A DNA stretch of 64,000 nucleotides from Acidobacteriota bacterium (lineage in GTDB: Bacteria > Acidobacteriota > Thermoanaerobaculia > Multivoradales > Multivoraceae), in assembly GCA_028877275.1 (NCBI GenBank), contig JAPPFP010000001.1, forward strand, positions 1 through 64,000, written 5' to 3'. Positions 49,229-59,105 of the stretch are shown piece after piece. The position numbers and the translations under genes are program-made. Position 1 is the stretch's first letter, and the number at the start of each line of letters is the position of its first letter. A model generated the notes under the pieces. That model searched no databases, had not been told where the DNA came from, and saw only the letters and a program-made list of their open reading frames with translations.

Positions 49229-50830
49229 CTAAAGAGGAACGCTTCCGTGCTTCTTCGCCGGCACGCCGCTGCGCTTGCCGGCGAGCTGGCGCAACGCCCG
49301 CACGATCTCGCCCCGAGTCGTGCGCGGGGCGATCACGGCGTCCACGAAGCCGCGCTCGGCGGCGACGTACGGATTCGAGAACTTCTCCCGGTACTCGGCG
49401 GTCAACCGCTCGCGCAAGGCCTCCGGGTCGTCCGCCTTCCGGATCTGCTGCCGGTACAGGATGTTGACCGCACCGCCGGGGCCCATGACCGCGATCTCGG
49501 CGGTCGGAAACGCCAGGTTGACGTCCGTCCGCAGGTGCTTGCTGGCCATGACGCAGTACGCGCCGCCATACGCCTTGCGCGTGATCACGGTGATCTTCGG
49601 CACCGTCGCCTCGGCGAACGCGTAGAGCAGCTTGGCGCCGTTCCGGATGATCCCGCCGTGCTCCTGCCGCACCCCGGGCAGGAAGCCGGGAACGTCCTCG
49701 AAGGTGACGAGCGGAATGTTGAAGGCGTCGCAGAAACGGACGAAGCGGCCGCCCTTCACCGCCGCGTCGATGTCGAGCACGCCCGCCAGGTAGTTCGGCT
49801 GGTTGGCGACGATGCCGACGCTGCGGCCGCCCATGTGAGCGAAGCCGACGACGATGTTCTGCGCGAAGTTCCGGTGGACCTCGAGGAACCGGCCGTCGTC
49901 GACGACCGCCCGGATCAGGTCGAGGATGTCGTACGGCTTATTCGGGTCGACCGGGACCAGCTCGTCGAGTTCCGGCGCCTCCCGGTCGTCCGGGTCGTCG
50001 GTCGCACGGAGCGGCGGATCGTCGAGATTGTTGCCGGGCAGATAGCCGAGCAGCTCGCGGATCAGGGCCAGGCAGTCGGCATCGTCCGACGCGGTGAAGT
50101 GAGCCACCCCGCTCTTCCGCGCGTGCGTCATCGCGCCGCCGAGCTCCTCCATCGAGACGTCCTCGTGAGTCACCGTCTTGATGACGTCCGGCCCGGTGAC
50201 GAACATGTAGCTCGTGCCTTCGACCATCAACACGAAGTCCGTGATGGCCGGCGAGTACACGGCGCCGCCCGCGCAGGGGCCCATGATCGCGCTGATCTGC
50301 GGAACCACTCCCGACGACAAGGTGTTGCGGAGGAAGATGTCGGCATAGCCGCCGAGCGAAGCCACTCCTTCCTGGATCCGCGCCCCGCCCGAATCGTTCA
50401 GACCCACCACGGGCGCTCCGTTCTCCACCGCCAGGTCCATCACCTTGCAGATCTTGCGGGCGTTCGTCTCGGACAGCGAACCGCCGAACACCGTGAAGTC
50501 CTGCGCGAAGACGTAGACGGGACGCTGGTCCACGCGACCGTGGCCGCACACCACACCGTCGCCCGCAACGCGTTGCTCGTCCATTCCGAAGTCGGTGCAG
50601 CGGTGCGTCACCAGGGCGTCGATCTCCACCCAGGAGCCGGGGTCGAGCAGCAGATCGACCCGCTCGCGCGCGGTCATCTTGCCGCTCGCATGCTGCCGGT
50701 CTATCCGCTCGGCGCCACCGCCCAGTTGAGACTGCTGGAGCCTCCGTTCCAGCTCCTGGACCTGCTGGCCCCGGACCTCGCCGGACGTCTCGTCTGCTTT
50801 CGCTGCCGCGGTCATCCGATCGGCTTTCAT
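49229..50830 (-). CDS. Acyl-CoA carboxylase carboxyltransferase (beta) subunit
   Basis: A 533-residue carboxyltransferase of the propionyl/acetyl-CoA carboxylase type (PccB/AccD5-like), moving CO2 from carboxybiotin to the acyl-CoA. Two crotonase folds: [62 protein letters not shown] in the N-terminal half; [39 protein letters not shown] and [17 protein letters not shown] in the C-terminal half. No biotin carboxylase subunit is adjacent, so the partner lies elsewhere. The acyl specificity (acetyl, propionyl or methylmalonyl) cannot be told. ATG 50830, with ATG 50815 as an alternative. Confidence 0.93.
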   Translation of the reverse strand: MKADRMTAAAKADETSGEVRGQQVQELERRLQQSQLGGGAERIDRQHASGKMTARERVDLLLDPGSWVEIDALVTHRCTDFGMDEQRVAGDGVVCGHGRVDQRPVYVFAQDFTVFGGSLSETNARKICKVMDLAVENGAPVVGLNDSGGARIQEGVASLGGYADIFLRNTLSSGVVPQISAIMGPCAGGAVYSPAITDFVLMVEGTSYMFVTGPDVIKTVTHEDVSMEELGGAMTHARKSGVAHFTASDDADCLALIRELLGYLPGNNLDDPPLRATDDPDDREAPELDELVPVDPNKPYDILDLIRAVVDDGRFLEVHRNFAQNIVVGFAHMGGRSVGIVANQPNYLAGVLDIDAAVKGGRFVRFCDAFNIPLVTFEDVPGFLPGVRQEHGGIIRNGAKLLYAFAEATVPKITVITRKAYGGAYCVMASKHLRTDVNLAFPTAEIAVMGPGGAVNILYRQQIRKADDPEALRERLTAEYREKFSNPYVAAERGFVDAVIAPRTTRGEIVRALRQLAGKRSGVPAKKHGSVPL

Positions 50831-50893
50831 ACCACAGGCCCGGAAGCGGCACCTCGCCCCGGTGCCATGGGCAGGTTCCCCCCGAAGTGGCCC

Positions 50894-50899
50894 TAGAAT
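50894..50899 (+). promoter_or_regulatory. Candidate -10 box, leaderless tldD
   Basis: TAGAAT, 7 nt before ATG 50907, in the 76-bp space between divergent genes. No Shine-Dalgarno sequence lies in between. Confidence 0.45.
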
Positions 50900-50906
50900 C
50901 CGACCG

Positions 50907-52247
50907 ATGAGGTCGAACGCCAACCGTGCCGAGCCGCGGCCCTTGCTGACCTCCGATGCTGCCGCCCCGGCCGACGCTCTGAGCCGCCTGGTCGTGCCCG
51001 GAGACCAGCAGCTCGAAGCGTTCTTCGAGCGCCTCGAGACCGTCGAGTTGCTGCCGCGAAGCGCTCCCAACCGTGTCCGCCTGAGGAGAGAACAGGGCGT
51101 CGGGGTGAGGAAGATCGAGAACGGCAAGAGCCGCCTGGCGGCAACCGACACGATCTCGGGACCTGCCTTCGCCGCCTGCTGCGACCGGGTCGCGGGCACT
51201 ACCCGCTCGATCGGCGCGGCGCCGCCACGCATCAGGACGGGTAGCTGGCCCGCGTTGCGTTTGGCCGAGATCGAACAGGCCGAGGCCAGGCTTACCCGCG
51301 CCGTGAACCGGCGACGCGTCGGGTTCCCGATGGAGATCACCGCGCGCCGCCATCGCCGGCAGGTACAGGTGATTCGGAGTCCGATCGCGGCGCCGCCGCA
51401 GTTCGAGGAGTACTTCAGTCTGCAGGTGACGACGCCGTGGGGTGTCTGGGGAGGTCTCCTGCCGTCGCTCGCGGACGAGGATCTTGACCCGGTCGCCCTC
51501 TGCCTCGCCGACCGGTTGCGTTCGCGAGGCCTGCCGCCCCACCGGCGTGCTCCCGGCGTCATCGTCCTCGGGCCGAACGCCGCCGCGGTTCTGCTCCACG
51601 AAGTCGTCGCCCACGCGCTGGAGGCGGACACTCTCGGTCTCTCCGGCGCTCCAGACCAGGTAGTGGGGCTCAAGCTGGGTGGCCCCGAACTCGATGTGGT
51701 CGACGATCCGCGCTCCGCGCCTTCGGCCTGCAAGCGCTCGAGCGACGACGAAGGCACGGCGGTCGTCAGCCGCTGGCTGCTCAGGCGCGGCCGGGTCCGG
51801 CAACCCCTCGCCGACCTGGCATGGGCCGAGCGTTGCCCCAGCATGATCCCGGGCGCCGCTCGCCGCGCAAGCCGGCATCGGCTGCCCGGGCCGCGCACCA
51901 GCCACCTCGAACTACTCCCCGGCACGATTCCCGAAAGGGAACTCTTCGCCGAAGCCGTGGGAGGCCTCTACATCAGGGAGTTCGAAAGGGGCAACCTGGA
52001 TCCGTTCGATGGCCGGTGCGTACTCCGGGCGCCGTGCGGCCGGTTGATCGGAGCGAGTGGTCCGGTCGACCACACGGGACCGATCGAGATTCGTTCGCGG
52101 GCCGTCGATCTTCTTGCCTCGGTCACCGCCGTCGGGGACCGTCCGCTCGCCGGCGGCGCCGGCTGGTGCGCGAAGGACGGTGCACTGCTGCCGGTCTGGG
52201 CCCGCTGCCCATCGATCCGCCTGGAAGGACTGCAGGTGGCCGATTGA
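50907..52247 (+). CDS. TldD-like metallopeptidase subunit
   Basis: A 446-residue protein of the TldD/PmbA family. The zinc motif is HEVVAH (H231, E232, H236) in [19 protein letters not shown], the TldD subunit's HExxxH. The TldD/TldE heterodimer degrades unfolded peptides and matures modified peptides such as microcins. The N-terminal third is divergent and shorter than in E. coli TldD. C-terminal [16 protein letters not shown] and the following CAKDG are family-like. The next gene is the TldE-like partner, overlapping by TTGA. Confidence 0.82.
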   Translation: MRSNANRAEPRPLLTSDAAAPADALSRLVVPGDQQLEAFFERLETVELLPRSAPNRVRLRREQGVGVRKIENGKSRLAATDTISGPAFAACCDRVAGTTRSIGAAPPRIRTGSWPALRLAEIEQAEARLTRAVNRRRVGFPMEITARRHRRQVQVIRSPIAAPPQFEEYFSLQVTTPWGVWGGLLPSLADEDLDPVALCLADRLRSRGLPPHRRAPGVIVLGPNAAAVLLHEVVAHALEADTLGLSGAPDQVVGLKLGGPELDVVDDPRSAPSACKRSSDDEGTAVVSRWLLRRGRVRQPLADLAWAERCPSMIPGAARRASRHRLPGPRTSHLELLPGTIPERELFAEAVGGLYIREFERGNLDPFDGRCVLRAPCGRLIGASGPVDHTGPIEIRSRAVDLLASVTAVGDRPLAGGAGWCAKDGALLPVWARCPSIRLEGLQVAD

Positions 52248-53674
52248 AGTCCGCTCGGCTCCCCAGCATGCGGAGCCTCAGGCTGGCCCTGGGCGCGGTC
52301 CGTGAACGGAGCGGCGCGTCCGGTGCCGAGCTCTACGTCAAGGTGGGAAACACACGCCGGATCGAGATCGATCCCTGGACGACGCCCGCGTTGACCGACC
52401 CGGCCGACCTGCAGGCCCAGGTGTCCGTTCTGGACGAGCGGGGGTGGGCGCTGCGCGCGGGAGGCGCCAGCCGAGCCCTTTTCCTGGCCGACTCCGGCCC
52501 CCTGCCGCGACCGAACGGCTGGAGCCGCCTCAATCGCCACTCCTTGCGGCCGGGCACCCTCAGACTGCCGGCGCCATCTTCTGAAATGACGTCCCGGACG
52601 GCACCGTCGCCGGCCGCCGGAGGGGGCGAACATCCACCGGCTGATGAAGAAACGGCCGGCCTGACCTTTCTGCACGAGGTCCTGCGGCGCCTCGGCGAGC
52701 GAGCACCCGAGGCCCGTCTCATCCGCGGCCGGCTCGATAGCGGAGCCAGCGCCGCGGTGCTCGCCAGCACGACCGGCGTAACAGGACGGACCGCCCGGAG
52801 CCTGGCGACCGTTGAACTGGACTTCGCCGCTTCAAGAGACGGCCGCCATGGACATTGCAGGCTCTACCGCGCAGCTTCGAACCTCCACCTGCTCAGCGCC
52901 GACTCCATCGCGAGCGAGATCGCGGAACGCCTGACAATGGCCACTGCCCCCGCTCCACCCTTCCTGCCGGCCGGCGAGGTCGTGGTGTCGCCGGCACTCG
53001 GCTGCAACCTGCTGGCGCTGCTGGCGCCCCTGCTTCGGGGGCGAGACGGCTGGCGGCGGCTGCGGCAACTCGGCGCCGGCAGCCCGCTCGGGCCGCCCCG
53101 GCTGCAGATCGTGGACGACGGCGGACTCGACGCCGGCTGGATGAGCGCGGCGGTCGACGACGAGGGCGTCCCGACCCGGGCCGTCGCCCTCGTGCGCGAC
53201 GGCGAACCCGGCGAGCCCCTGCTGAGCTGGGAGGACGACGGCTGGTCGGGTTTCGCCGCCGCCGGTTGCCGGCGCAGGTCAGGATGGCGAGCGCTGCCGG
53301 AACTCTGCCACTCCCATCTCTACATCGCCGGCGGCTCCGAGCCCGCCGAGTCGATCCGGACCGGCATCGTGCACGGCTGCTACCTTGTGGACAGGGCGCA
53401 TGACGGGCGGTGCCTTGCGACGTTCGAACCCTCGACGAACGGCGGCCCGGGACGTTTGGACGAGGGGCGTTTCGAGGTCGAAGCGATCGGTCAGGTCGTT
53501 CGCCGCGGCGCCGTCCTGGGGGAGGCTCCCAAAGTGAGGCTGACCGGCTCCGTGCGGCAACTGCTCCAGGGCATTCGCGCCATCGGCGACGACCTGCGCT
53601 TCCTGCCCGCACCCGGAGCCGTCGGCGCTCCGACGCTGCTGCTTACCGGGCTGCAGGTCGAGGCGGTCGGCTAA
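52244..53674 (+). CDS. TldE/PmbA-like protein
   Basis: A 476-residue partner of the TldD-like protein (468 if ATG 52268 is used instead of TTG 52244). It has no HExxxH motif, as expected for TldE. C-terminal family features include ALGCNLLALLAPLLRG, LQIVDDGG (D/G-rich loop), ESIRTGIVHGCYLVD, DEGRFEVEAIGQVVRRGAVLGEAPKVRLTGSVRQLLQGI. A low-complexity segment at about 110-140 (PSSEMTSRTAPSPAAGGGEHPP) interrupts the N-terminal part. The protein is very divergent. The 3' end overlaps the end of the convergent TPR gene by 4 bp. Confidence 0.75.
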   Translation: MKSARLPSMRSLRLALGAVRERSGASGAELYVKVGNTRRIEIDPWTTPALTDPADLQAQVSVLDERGWALRAGGASRALFLADSGPLPRPNGWSRLNRHSLRPGTLRLPAPSSEMTSRTAPSPAAGGGEHPPADEETAGLTFLHEVLRRLGERAPEARLIRGRLDSGASAAVLASTTGVTGRTARSLATVELDFAASRDGRHGHCRLYRAASNLHLLSADSIASEIAERLTMATAPAPPFLPAGEVVVSPALGCNLLALLAPLLRGRDGWRRLRQLGAGSPLGPPRLQIVDDGGLDAGWMSAAVDDEGVPTRAVALVRDGEPGEPLLSWEDDGWSGFAAAGCRRRSGWRALPELCHSHLYIAGGSEPAESIRTGIVHGCYLVDRAHDGRCLATFEPSTNGGPGRLDEGRFEVEAIGQVVRRGAVLGEAPKVRLTGSVRQLLQGIRAIGDDLRFLPAPGAVGAPTLLLTGLQVEAVG

Positions 53675-54912
53675 GGCGCCGGCAACGCGTGCCGGCGGAT
53701 CGTTGTCTCGAGCTGGGCGCTACTGCGAGTGCTTGGCTGGAACCGTCCACTGTTGCCGCGGAAGGTCCCGGCCGCCGGCGGAGACGGCTGCCTGCCGCCG
53801 GGTCCGACCGCCGTTCCGGGCCGGACGCCGCCTCGGGGATCCTGATTGAGCATGTGTTCCGGCACCGTGCCGTACGGGATCCCGGGCACCATCCGGCCGG
53901 AGCCGAGCGTTCGTGATCGCAGGTTCTGCCGGGTGAAGACCCGCGGTCGCTCCCCGGCGCGCGCATCATCGGACTGTCGCTCCGGGGCCGCGGCCGCACG
54001 GCCCGTATCGGCGGTTGGCCACTCCCTTTCGACGGTCTCTACGGCGGCCGCACGGTTGAACGTCCGGTCCACCGGCTGGTCACCCGCGGGCAGGCTTCCC
54101 CGCGACTGGATCACCCGCCTGACACCGTCGGCGCTCGCGTCCTCGGGTCCGCGCACGCGGCTCGCCCTCCGGGGCAGCTCCCGTTCCGGTTCGGGCGTCT
54201 CCGTTGCCTCCGCCGCCTCGACTGCATCCGCGGCGCCGGCCGCATCGGCGGCCGCCGCTTCCTCTTCGATCATCGGCAACAGCAGGCCGCTGATGCGGCC
54301 CGGTTCGGAGTAGGTCCGCGGCGGCAGGGCTTCGACCCGGCTTCGATCCGCCTTGAGGAGCACCTCGGTGGCGTACCGGTTGACGGCGAAGTGCGGGTTG
54401 ACGTCGGTAAACGCGAGACGCGTGTCCAGGCTCAGGGCGCGGACATAGTGGTCCACGGCGGCTTCGGCATCTCCGGCATCGTCCGCGATCCGGCCGAGCT
54501 GGTAGTGCGCCCAGGCGTTCTCCGGATCGAGTTCGATCGCGGCCTCCAGGTGTGTCGAGGCCAACTCGCTGTCGCCGGTCGTGTAGGCGAGCAGCGCCAG
54601 GTTGTAGTGCGCGGGCGCCCAGGCGCCGTCCTCCGCGATCGCCGCGAAGTAGTGCTCGAATGCCCCCTCGACATCCCCGCGCAGTTCCAGCAGGTTCGCC
54701 AGGTCGTTCAGCGCGCTCGCGCGGTCCGCGGACCCCGTCTGCTCGCTCACCAGCTTGCGCTGCGCCGCGATCGCCCGATCGAGGTTCTGGACCTCCGCCG
54801 GCGCGGACTCAACCGTCTGGGCAGCGCCCTCGGGAACATCGCCGATCGGCAGGCCGGGCCCGACCATCAGCCAGACCAGGGTCAGCACCGTCGCTCTGGA
54901 CATCGTCTTCAT
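53671..54912 (-). CDS. Exported TPR protein with long disordered tail
   Basis: A 413-residue protein: signal peptide (ATVLTLVWLMVGPGLPIG), TPR units at about 60-170 (SALNDLANLLELRGDVEGAFEHYFAAI, AHYNLALLAYTTGDSELASTHLEAAIELDPE, AHYQLGRIADDAGDAEAAVDHYVRAL), then 200 residues of Ala/Glu/Arg-rich disorder (EEEAAAADAAGAADAVEAAEATETPEPE) ending in RTIRRHALPAP-like basic sequence. No function is apparent. It is divergent from selA, 64 bp apart. Confidence 0.75.
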   Translation of the reverse strand: MKTMSRATVLTLVWLMVGPGLPIGDVPEGAAQTVESAPAEVQNLDRAIAAQRKLVSEQTGSADRASALNDLANLLELRGDVEGAFEHYFAAIAEDGAWAPAHYNLALLAYTTGDSELASTHLEAAIELDPENAWAHYQLGRIADDAGDAEAAVDHYVRALSLDTRLAFTDVNPHFAVNRYATEVLLKADRSRVEALPPRTYSEPGRISGLLLPMIEEEAAAADAAGAADAVEAAEATETPEPERELPRRASRVRGPEDASADGVRRVIQSRGSLPAGDQPVDRTFNRAAAVETVEREWPTADTGRAAAAPERQSDDARAGERPRVFTRQNLRSRTLGSGRMVPGIPYGTVPEHMLNQDPRGGVRPGTAVGPGGRQPSPPAAGTFRGNSGRFQPSTRSSAQLETTIRRHALPAP

Positions 54913-54961
54913 GGCAGTCGTGGCTCTCTTCGCGCGGCGCGCGGGATCGGAGTTGCCGGTT

Positions 54962-54967
54962 TAGGAT
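54962..54967 (+). promoter_or_regulatory. Candidate -10 box, leaderless selA
   Basis: TAGGAT, 9 nt before GTG 54977. The space between contains no Shine-Dalgarno sequence (only CAGGACGTG). Confidence 0.42.
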
Positions 54968-54976
54968 CTGCAGGAC

Positions 54977-56314
54977 GTGAGTCAACTGCGACGACTACCT
55001 GCAGTCGGACATCTGCTGCAGGAGAGCCCGCTTGCCGAACTCACTGGATTATACGGAAGGGAAGCTCTGAGGGTCCAAGCGACCCGCGTTCTCGACGCCC
55101 TCAGGGCCGAGATCCTGGCCGGAATCGACGACGGAGAACTGGCCGAGAGGGTCCGCGGGATCCCGGAACGGGTCCGCGCCGCTCTGGAGGCGGAGGCGCC
55201 ACCCCTCCGCAGGGTGATCAACGCGACGGGCATCTTCCTGCACACGAACCTGGGCCGCGCGCCTCTGCCCCGCGAAGTCCTGGCGGGCCTGGCGGATCGC
55301 CTGGACGCCTACTGCGACCTGGAGATGAGCCTCGAGACGGGCCGCCGCAGCGATCGCGGCAAACGGGTCGAGAGCCTGGTACGCGCCCTCACCGGCGCCG
55401 AGGCGGCCCTGGTCGTCAACAACAACGCCGCCGCCCTGGCCCTGGCCCTCTCCAGTCTGGCCTCGGGCCGCGAGGTTCTGCTGTCCCGGGGCGAACTGGT
55501 CGAGATCGGCGGTTCGTTCCGGATTCCGGACATCCTCGAGGCGAGCGGCGCGCGCCTGATCGAGGTCGGCACGACAAACCGCACCCGTCTCGCCGACTAC
55601 GAGCGCGCCATTCGTCCGGGTGTCTCCCTGGTGCTCAAGGTGTACCCGAGCAACTACCGGATCCAGGGCTTCGTCGAAGAGGTCGAACCGGCCGCTCTCG
55701 CCGACTTCGCCCACAGCCACGACCTCCCGCTCCTCGTCGACGAGGGCAGCGGCATGCTGCGACCGGAAACGGCGCCCCAGCTCCGTCGGCACCAGAGTTT
55801 CCAGGGCCTGATCGAAGCCGGCTGCGACCTGGTCTGCGGCAGCGGCGACAAGCTCCTCGGCGGCCCCCAGGCGGGGTTGATCGCGGGTCGGGAACCGGTC
55901 GTCGCGCGGCTCCGGAAGTCGCCGCTCTACCGGGCGTTCCGGCCGGGAAGGCTGGTGCTCACCGCGCTGGACGCGGTGCTCCGGCGGCGTCTGGCGGCGC
56001 TGCCCATGCCGATCGCGGCCCTGTGGTGCGACGACGAAGAGCATCGTCGCCGGGTCGAGGAACTGGCGGCCCGGCTTGGCGGCGAGGTAGTCCGAGGCAA
56101 CGCCTACGTCGGCGGCGGTTCCGCGCCCGAGCAGGAGATCGAGGGCTGGGTGGTGGCCCTTGCCGCCCCCGCCGGCGTCGCCGCCCGGCTCCGGGAGGGC
56201 GAACCGCCGGTCGTCGGCTACCAGCGTGAAGGCTGCCTCTTCCTCGATCTGCGAACCGTGGATCCGGAGGACGACGAGGCTCTCGGAGGCGCGGTGGAAC
56301 GGGTACTGGGCTAG
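54977..56314 (+). CDS. selA: L-seryl-tRNA(Sec) selenium transferase
   Basis: A 445-residue PLP enzyme that converts Ser-tRNA-Sec to Sec-tRNA-Sec with selenophosphate. The lysine that binds PLP is K292 in CGSGDKLLGGPQAG; INATGIFLHTNLGRAPLP, NNNAAALALAL, SRGELVEIGGSFRIPDI, VGTTNRTRLADY, YPSNYRIQGF and LLVDEGSGML are all typical of SelA. The organism therefore probably makes selenoproteins. SelB, SelD and tRNA-Sec are not in this window. GTG start with a -10-like box 9 nt upstream. Its end overlaps the end of the convergent pilus gene by 4 bp. Confidence 0.95.
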   Translation: MSQLRRLPAVGHLLQESPLAELTGLYGREALRVQATRVLDALRAEILAGIDDGELAERVRGIPERVRAALEAEAPPLRRVINATGIFLHTNLGRAPLPREVLAGLADRLDAYCDLEMSLETGRRSDRGKRVESLVRALTGAEAALVVNNNAAALALALSSLASGREVLLSRGELVEIGGSFRIPDILEASGARLIEVGTTNRTRLADYERAIRPGVSLVLKVYPSNYRIQGFVEEVEPAALADFAHSHDLPLLVDEGSGMLRPETAPQLRRHQSFQGLIEAGCDLVCGSGDKLLGGPQAGLIAGREPVVARLRKSPLYRAFRPGRLVLTALDAVLRRRLAALPMPIAALWCDDEEHRRRVEELAARLGGEVVRGNAYVGGGSAPEQEIEGWVVALAAPAGVAARLREGEPPVVGYQREGCLFLDLRTVDPEDDEALGGAVERVLG

Positions 56315-58092
56315 AACATCCCGTTCTCGAACCAGTCGACGTCGATCCGGCACACGGGCAGGACCGCGAGGCGAAGCGGTCTGGCGTCGATGCCCGCGCC
56401 GGCCAGGCGCAGACGGGCGCCGCCGAACCGGCAGCTTCCCGGCATGCCGGCCCGGAGCGTCTCCAGGAGGCGTTCTTCGCCAGGTGAGAGCAGCGGCGCG
56501 GCGACCCTCCCCGGATGGTCCACGTCCAGCCGCGTCGGCGACCCGAAGTCGCCCGACGGCCGCGAGACGCCGCTGGCGACCGGTACGCCACGCGCTCCAC
56601 CGGTGGCGGCATCGCCGGAACGAAGCAGCAGGGAGTACCGGCGGATCACTCCACCGTCGAGCCGTGTCGATCTAAAGGTCAGGAAGGTCAGCAGTCCGGC
56701 TGCCGCCAGCGGCGGTGAGGCGATCTCCTCGCCCCGCTCCAGGGCAAGCGACCAGCCCTGGTCCGACGGCGAGAGCTCCGGCGCCAGGCGATCAGGCCCC
56801 GGGACGCCGCCGGAAAGATCAGTGGCGACAACGCTCCCGGCGGAAACGATGCTCCCCGCCCCCCGGTCGACCAGGACGAAGAACCGGCCGGCCGCTTCCT
56901 CGCGCGACGCCGGGAGGTCGATTCGCCCGTCCGCGCCCAACGCCAGCACGTGCCCACCGATCTCCGGCACCGGCACGATCGCGGGCGGCTGGCGGATCGG
57001 CCGGCCGCCGGTCTCGAACACCCGCCGGGGCGCCCTGAAGTCCGCCGCGACGCGTCCGCCGGCAAGTCGCGCGGAAGTCGACAGATCGACGCGGTACAGG
57101 CCGCCGGCGAGTGTGCCAACGTAGATCCGGTCGGCTACGCCGTCGCCGTCGAGGTCCGCCACGGCCGGCGACGCCGTGACCGGAGCGTCGAGCCGGCGCT
57201 TGTGGAGCAGCCTGCCGGAGTCGACTCCCACGATGTAGAGCCAGTTGCCGACGTCGTGCGGGCGGTCGCGATCGTAGCCGCCGCCGAAGACGGCGACCGG
57301 AAGGCCGCCTTCGCCGAGACGGAGCCTCACGATCGCCGGCGCGGTCAGCTGGCGGCCGAGATCGGGCGCGCCGTTGCCGTCCTCGTCGGTCGCGTCGGCA
57401 AACGACCAAAGCGGACCCGGACGGGGCGCGATCTCGACGGCATGGAGCGCACGGCCGGAGCCGCCCACCGCCACGACTCGCGCCGCGCCGACGCCGTCGC
57501 CTTCGAACCTCGCCACGGCGACCGGCGCCCCTTCCGCGTAGCCGCCGACCTCGGCAGGGGCAGCCTGCCGAATCCTCCGCCGGGCGGCCGCCATCGTCAC
57601 GGCCAGATCCCATCGGTCCCGGTTCTCCGCCGGCCAGGGCATCAGGTCGACCACGGCGGACACCGAGCGCACGGGCGGCGGCAGACCATCCGAACGGCGC
57701 GAAGCGTTCGCCGTAGCCGATACGACGTGGCTGACCCGCCTCAACCCGCCCAGCGATCCCAGCGTTCCCTCCAGGTTCGTCATGCACAGGTGGCAGGCGC
57801 CGTGAGCCATCGGGACGAAGCCGGACAACTCGAGCAGGACCTCGGCGCCGGGCCGCGAGCCGCCGAGGATTCGAGCAATCGGTTCGCCGGCGCCGGCAAC
57901 GCCGCGCGCCACGCCAAGCTCCACGCCGCCATCCGCCGCGGCCAGCAGGCGCACCTGGACCTTGTGCTGGGAAGCGACCAGCAGTTGGGTCTGCGTCGCC
58001 ATCAGCAACGCCAGGCAGGAGCCGCTCAGCAGGAGCAGGATGAGCGTAATGAGCAGCGTCGAGCTGCCCTGAGCCGCCACCGGCCTCTTCAC
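56311..58092 (-). CDS. PilX-PilY1-like pilus assembly protein
   Basis: A 593-residue protein. The N-terminus (GSSTLLITLILLLLSGSCLALLMATQTQLLVASQHK) is like the PilX minor pilin/N-terminal hydrophobic helix, followed by a pilin-like domain (AAADGGVELGVARGVAG). From about residue 170 on there is a beta-propeller-like part with PilY1-type calcium loops (DATDEDGNGAPDLGRQ; ASPAVADLDGDGVADRIYVGTLAGGLYRVDLS). Thus PilX and PilY1 functions seem fused in one chain. The pilus tip adhesin/primer role is inferred. GTG start overlapping the PilW-like stop (GTGA). Confidence 0.78.
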   Translation of the reverse strand: MKRPVAAQGSSTLLITLILLLLSGSCLALLMATQTQLLVASQHKVQVRLLAAADGGVELGVARGVAGAGEPIARILGGSRPGAEVLLELSGFVPMAHGACHLCMTNLEGTLGSLGGLRRVSHVVSATANASRRSDGLPPPVRSVSAVVDLMPWPAENRDRWDLAVTMAAARRRIRQAAPAEVGGYAEGAPVAVARFEGDGVGAARVVAVGGSGRALHAVEIAPRPGPLWSFADATDEDGNGAPDLGRQLTAPAIVRLRLGEGGLPVAVFGGGYDRDRPHDVGNWLYIVGVDSGRLLHKRRLDAPVTASPAVADLDGDGVADRIYVGTLAGGLYRVDLSTSARLAGGRVAADFRAPRRVFETGGRPIRQPPAIVPVPEIGGHVLALGADGRIDLPASREEAAGRFFVLVDRGAGSIVSAGSVVATDLSGGVPGPDRLAPELSPSDQGWSLALERGEEIASPPLAAAGLLTFLTFRSTRLDGGVIRRYSLLLRSGDAATGGARGVPVASGVSRPSGDFGSPTRLDVDHPGRVAAPLLSPGEERLLETLRAGMPGSCRFGGARLRLAGAGIDARPLRLAVLPVCRIDVDWFENGMF

Positions 58093-59105
58093 CGGAGGTT
58101 CCTCAGCCGGACCGCGGACGACGCGGTCCGCTCCACCCGCAGCGCGGCAGCGGCGGGTTCTCCGGCGCGCGCGGTACTGACCAGGTTCGCGGTGAAGCGC
58201 CGTCCATCCGCGGTTCGCACGATCGTCACATCCAGGTCGACGATGTCGTCGGCAATCGGCTGCACCAGGCTCGACTTGCGCCGCCGCCACGCGATCTCGG
58301 TCCCGGGGTAGAAGCGCGCCTTCGCGAGCTGCGATCTCTGGCCGGAACCCGGATCGCCCGGCCGGATGTAGAACCGCCACTCCTCCAGCACGCCGACCCG
58401 GTCGACCGGCATCATGCCGTCGCCGGGCCAGACGCCACCCCTCGACATGGCGGCGTAGGCGGCGGCGATCGGCCCCCGCGAGGGATCGCCATGGAAGTGG
58501 ACCTTCAGCATGCGCGTAGGCCCGCGCCCGCTGGCCTCGACGTCCGTGATCTGAGCGACCGCATGAGCCGCCCCGGCCGCAGCGACCAGAAGCAGCGCGT
58601 CGTCGCCCGCCTCGCCCGCATCCTGGAGCATGGAGAGCGGCTGCGGAACACCCCCCGGTGTCTCGGCCCGCACTTCGACCCAACCTCGTCCGCTGGCCGG
58701 ATCGAAGGCGGAGTTCCCCACCCAGTAGAGAGGGCCGTTCATCACGCCCCGAACCACCAGGACGTCGGTGCCCTCGGCCGCGGCCACGGCGCCGACCGGA
58801 TGGCCCGACGCCACTTCCTTCTCGACGAAGGCGGCTAGCTCAGGACGCGGCTCCTGGCCCGGCGACGGCCGCGCGATGCCGCCGCGGCCGGCCCCGCGCA
58901 GGACCCGCCGCAGCTCGCGGTGGGCCGTTCGCTGCGCCTGCTGAAGGAAGGAGTCGTCCAGTTGGGCCCGCGCCAGCCGCTGATGGAACGTGAACAGGGA
59001 GAGCGCGAACGCCGACACGGCAACGGTCAGGCCGAACGCGACCAGGGTCTCGATCAGGCTGGCGCCCCCTTCGGCCGTCTTCGGCAAACCCTCGGCGGTC
59101 TTCAT
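58089..59105 (-). CDS. PilW-like minor pilin
   Basis: A 338-residue prepilin with leader peptide MKTAEGLPKTAEGG and class III cleavage site G/ASLIETLVAFGLTVAVSAFALSLF, E+5 being conserved (SLIET). The remaining part has the beta-rich minor pilin pattern with WRRRKSSLVQPIADDIVDLDVTI near the end. It would be cleaved by the prepilin peptidase at 59572 and built into the type IV pilus priming complex. The stop of the PilV-like gene overlaps its ATG. Confidence 0.85.
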   Translation of the reverse strand: MKTAEGLPKTAEGGASLIETLVAFGLTVAVSAFALSLFTFHQRLARAQLDDSFLQQAQRTAHRELRRVLRGAGRGGIARPSPGQEPRPELAAFVEKEVASGHPVGAVAAAEGTDVLVVRGVMNGPLYWVGNSAFDPASGRGWVEVRAETPGGVPQPLSMLQDAGEAGDDALLLVAAAGAAHAVAQITDVEASGRGPTRMLKVHFHGDPSRGPIAAAYAAMSRGGVWPGDGMMPVDRVGVLEEWRFYIRPGDPGSGQRSQLAKARFYPGTEIAWRRRKSSLVQPIADDIVDLDVTIVRTADGRRFTANLVSTARAGEPAAAALRVERTASSAVRLRNLR

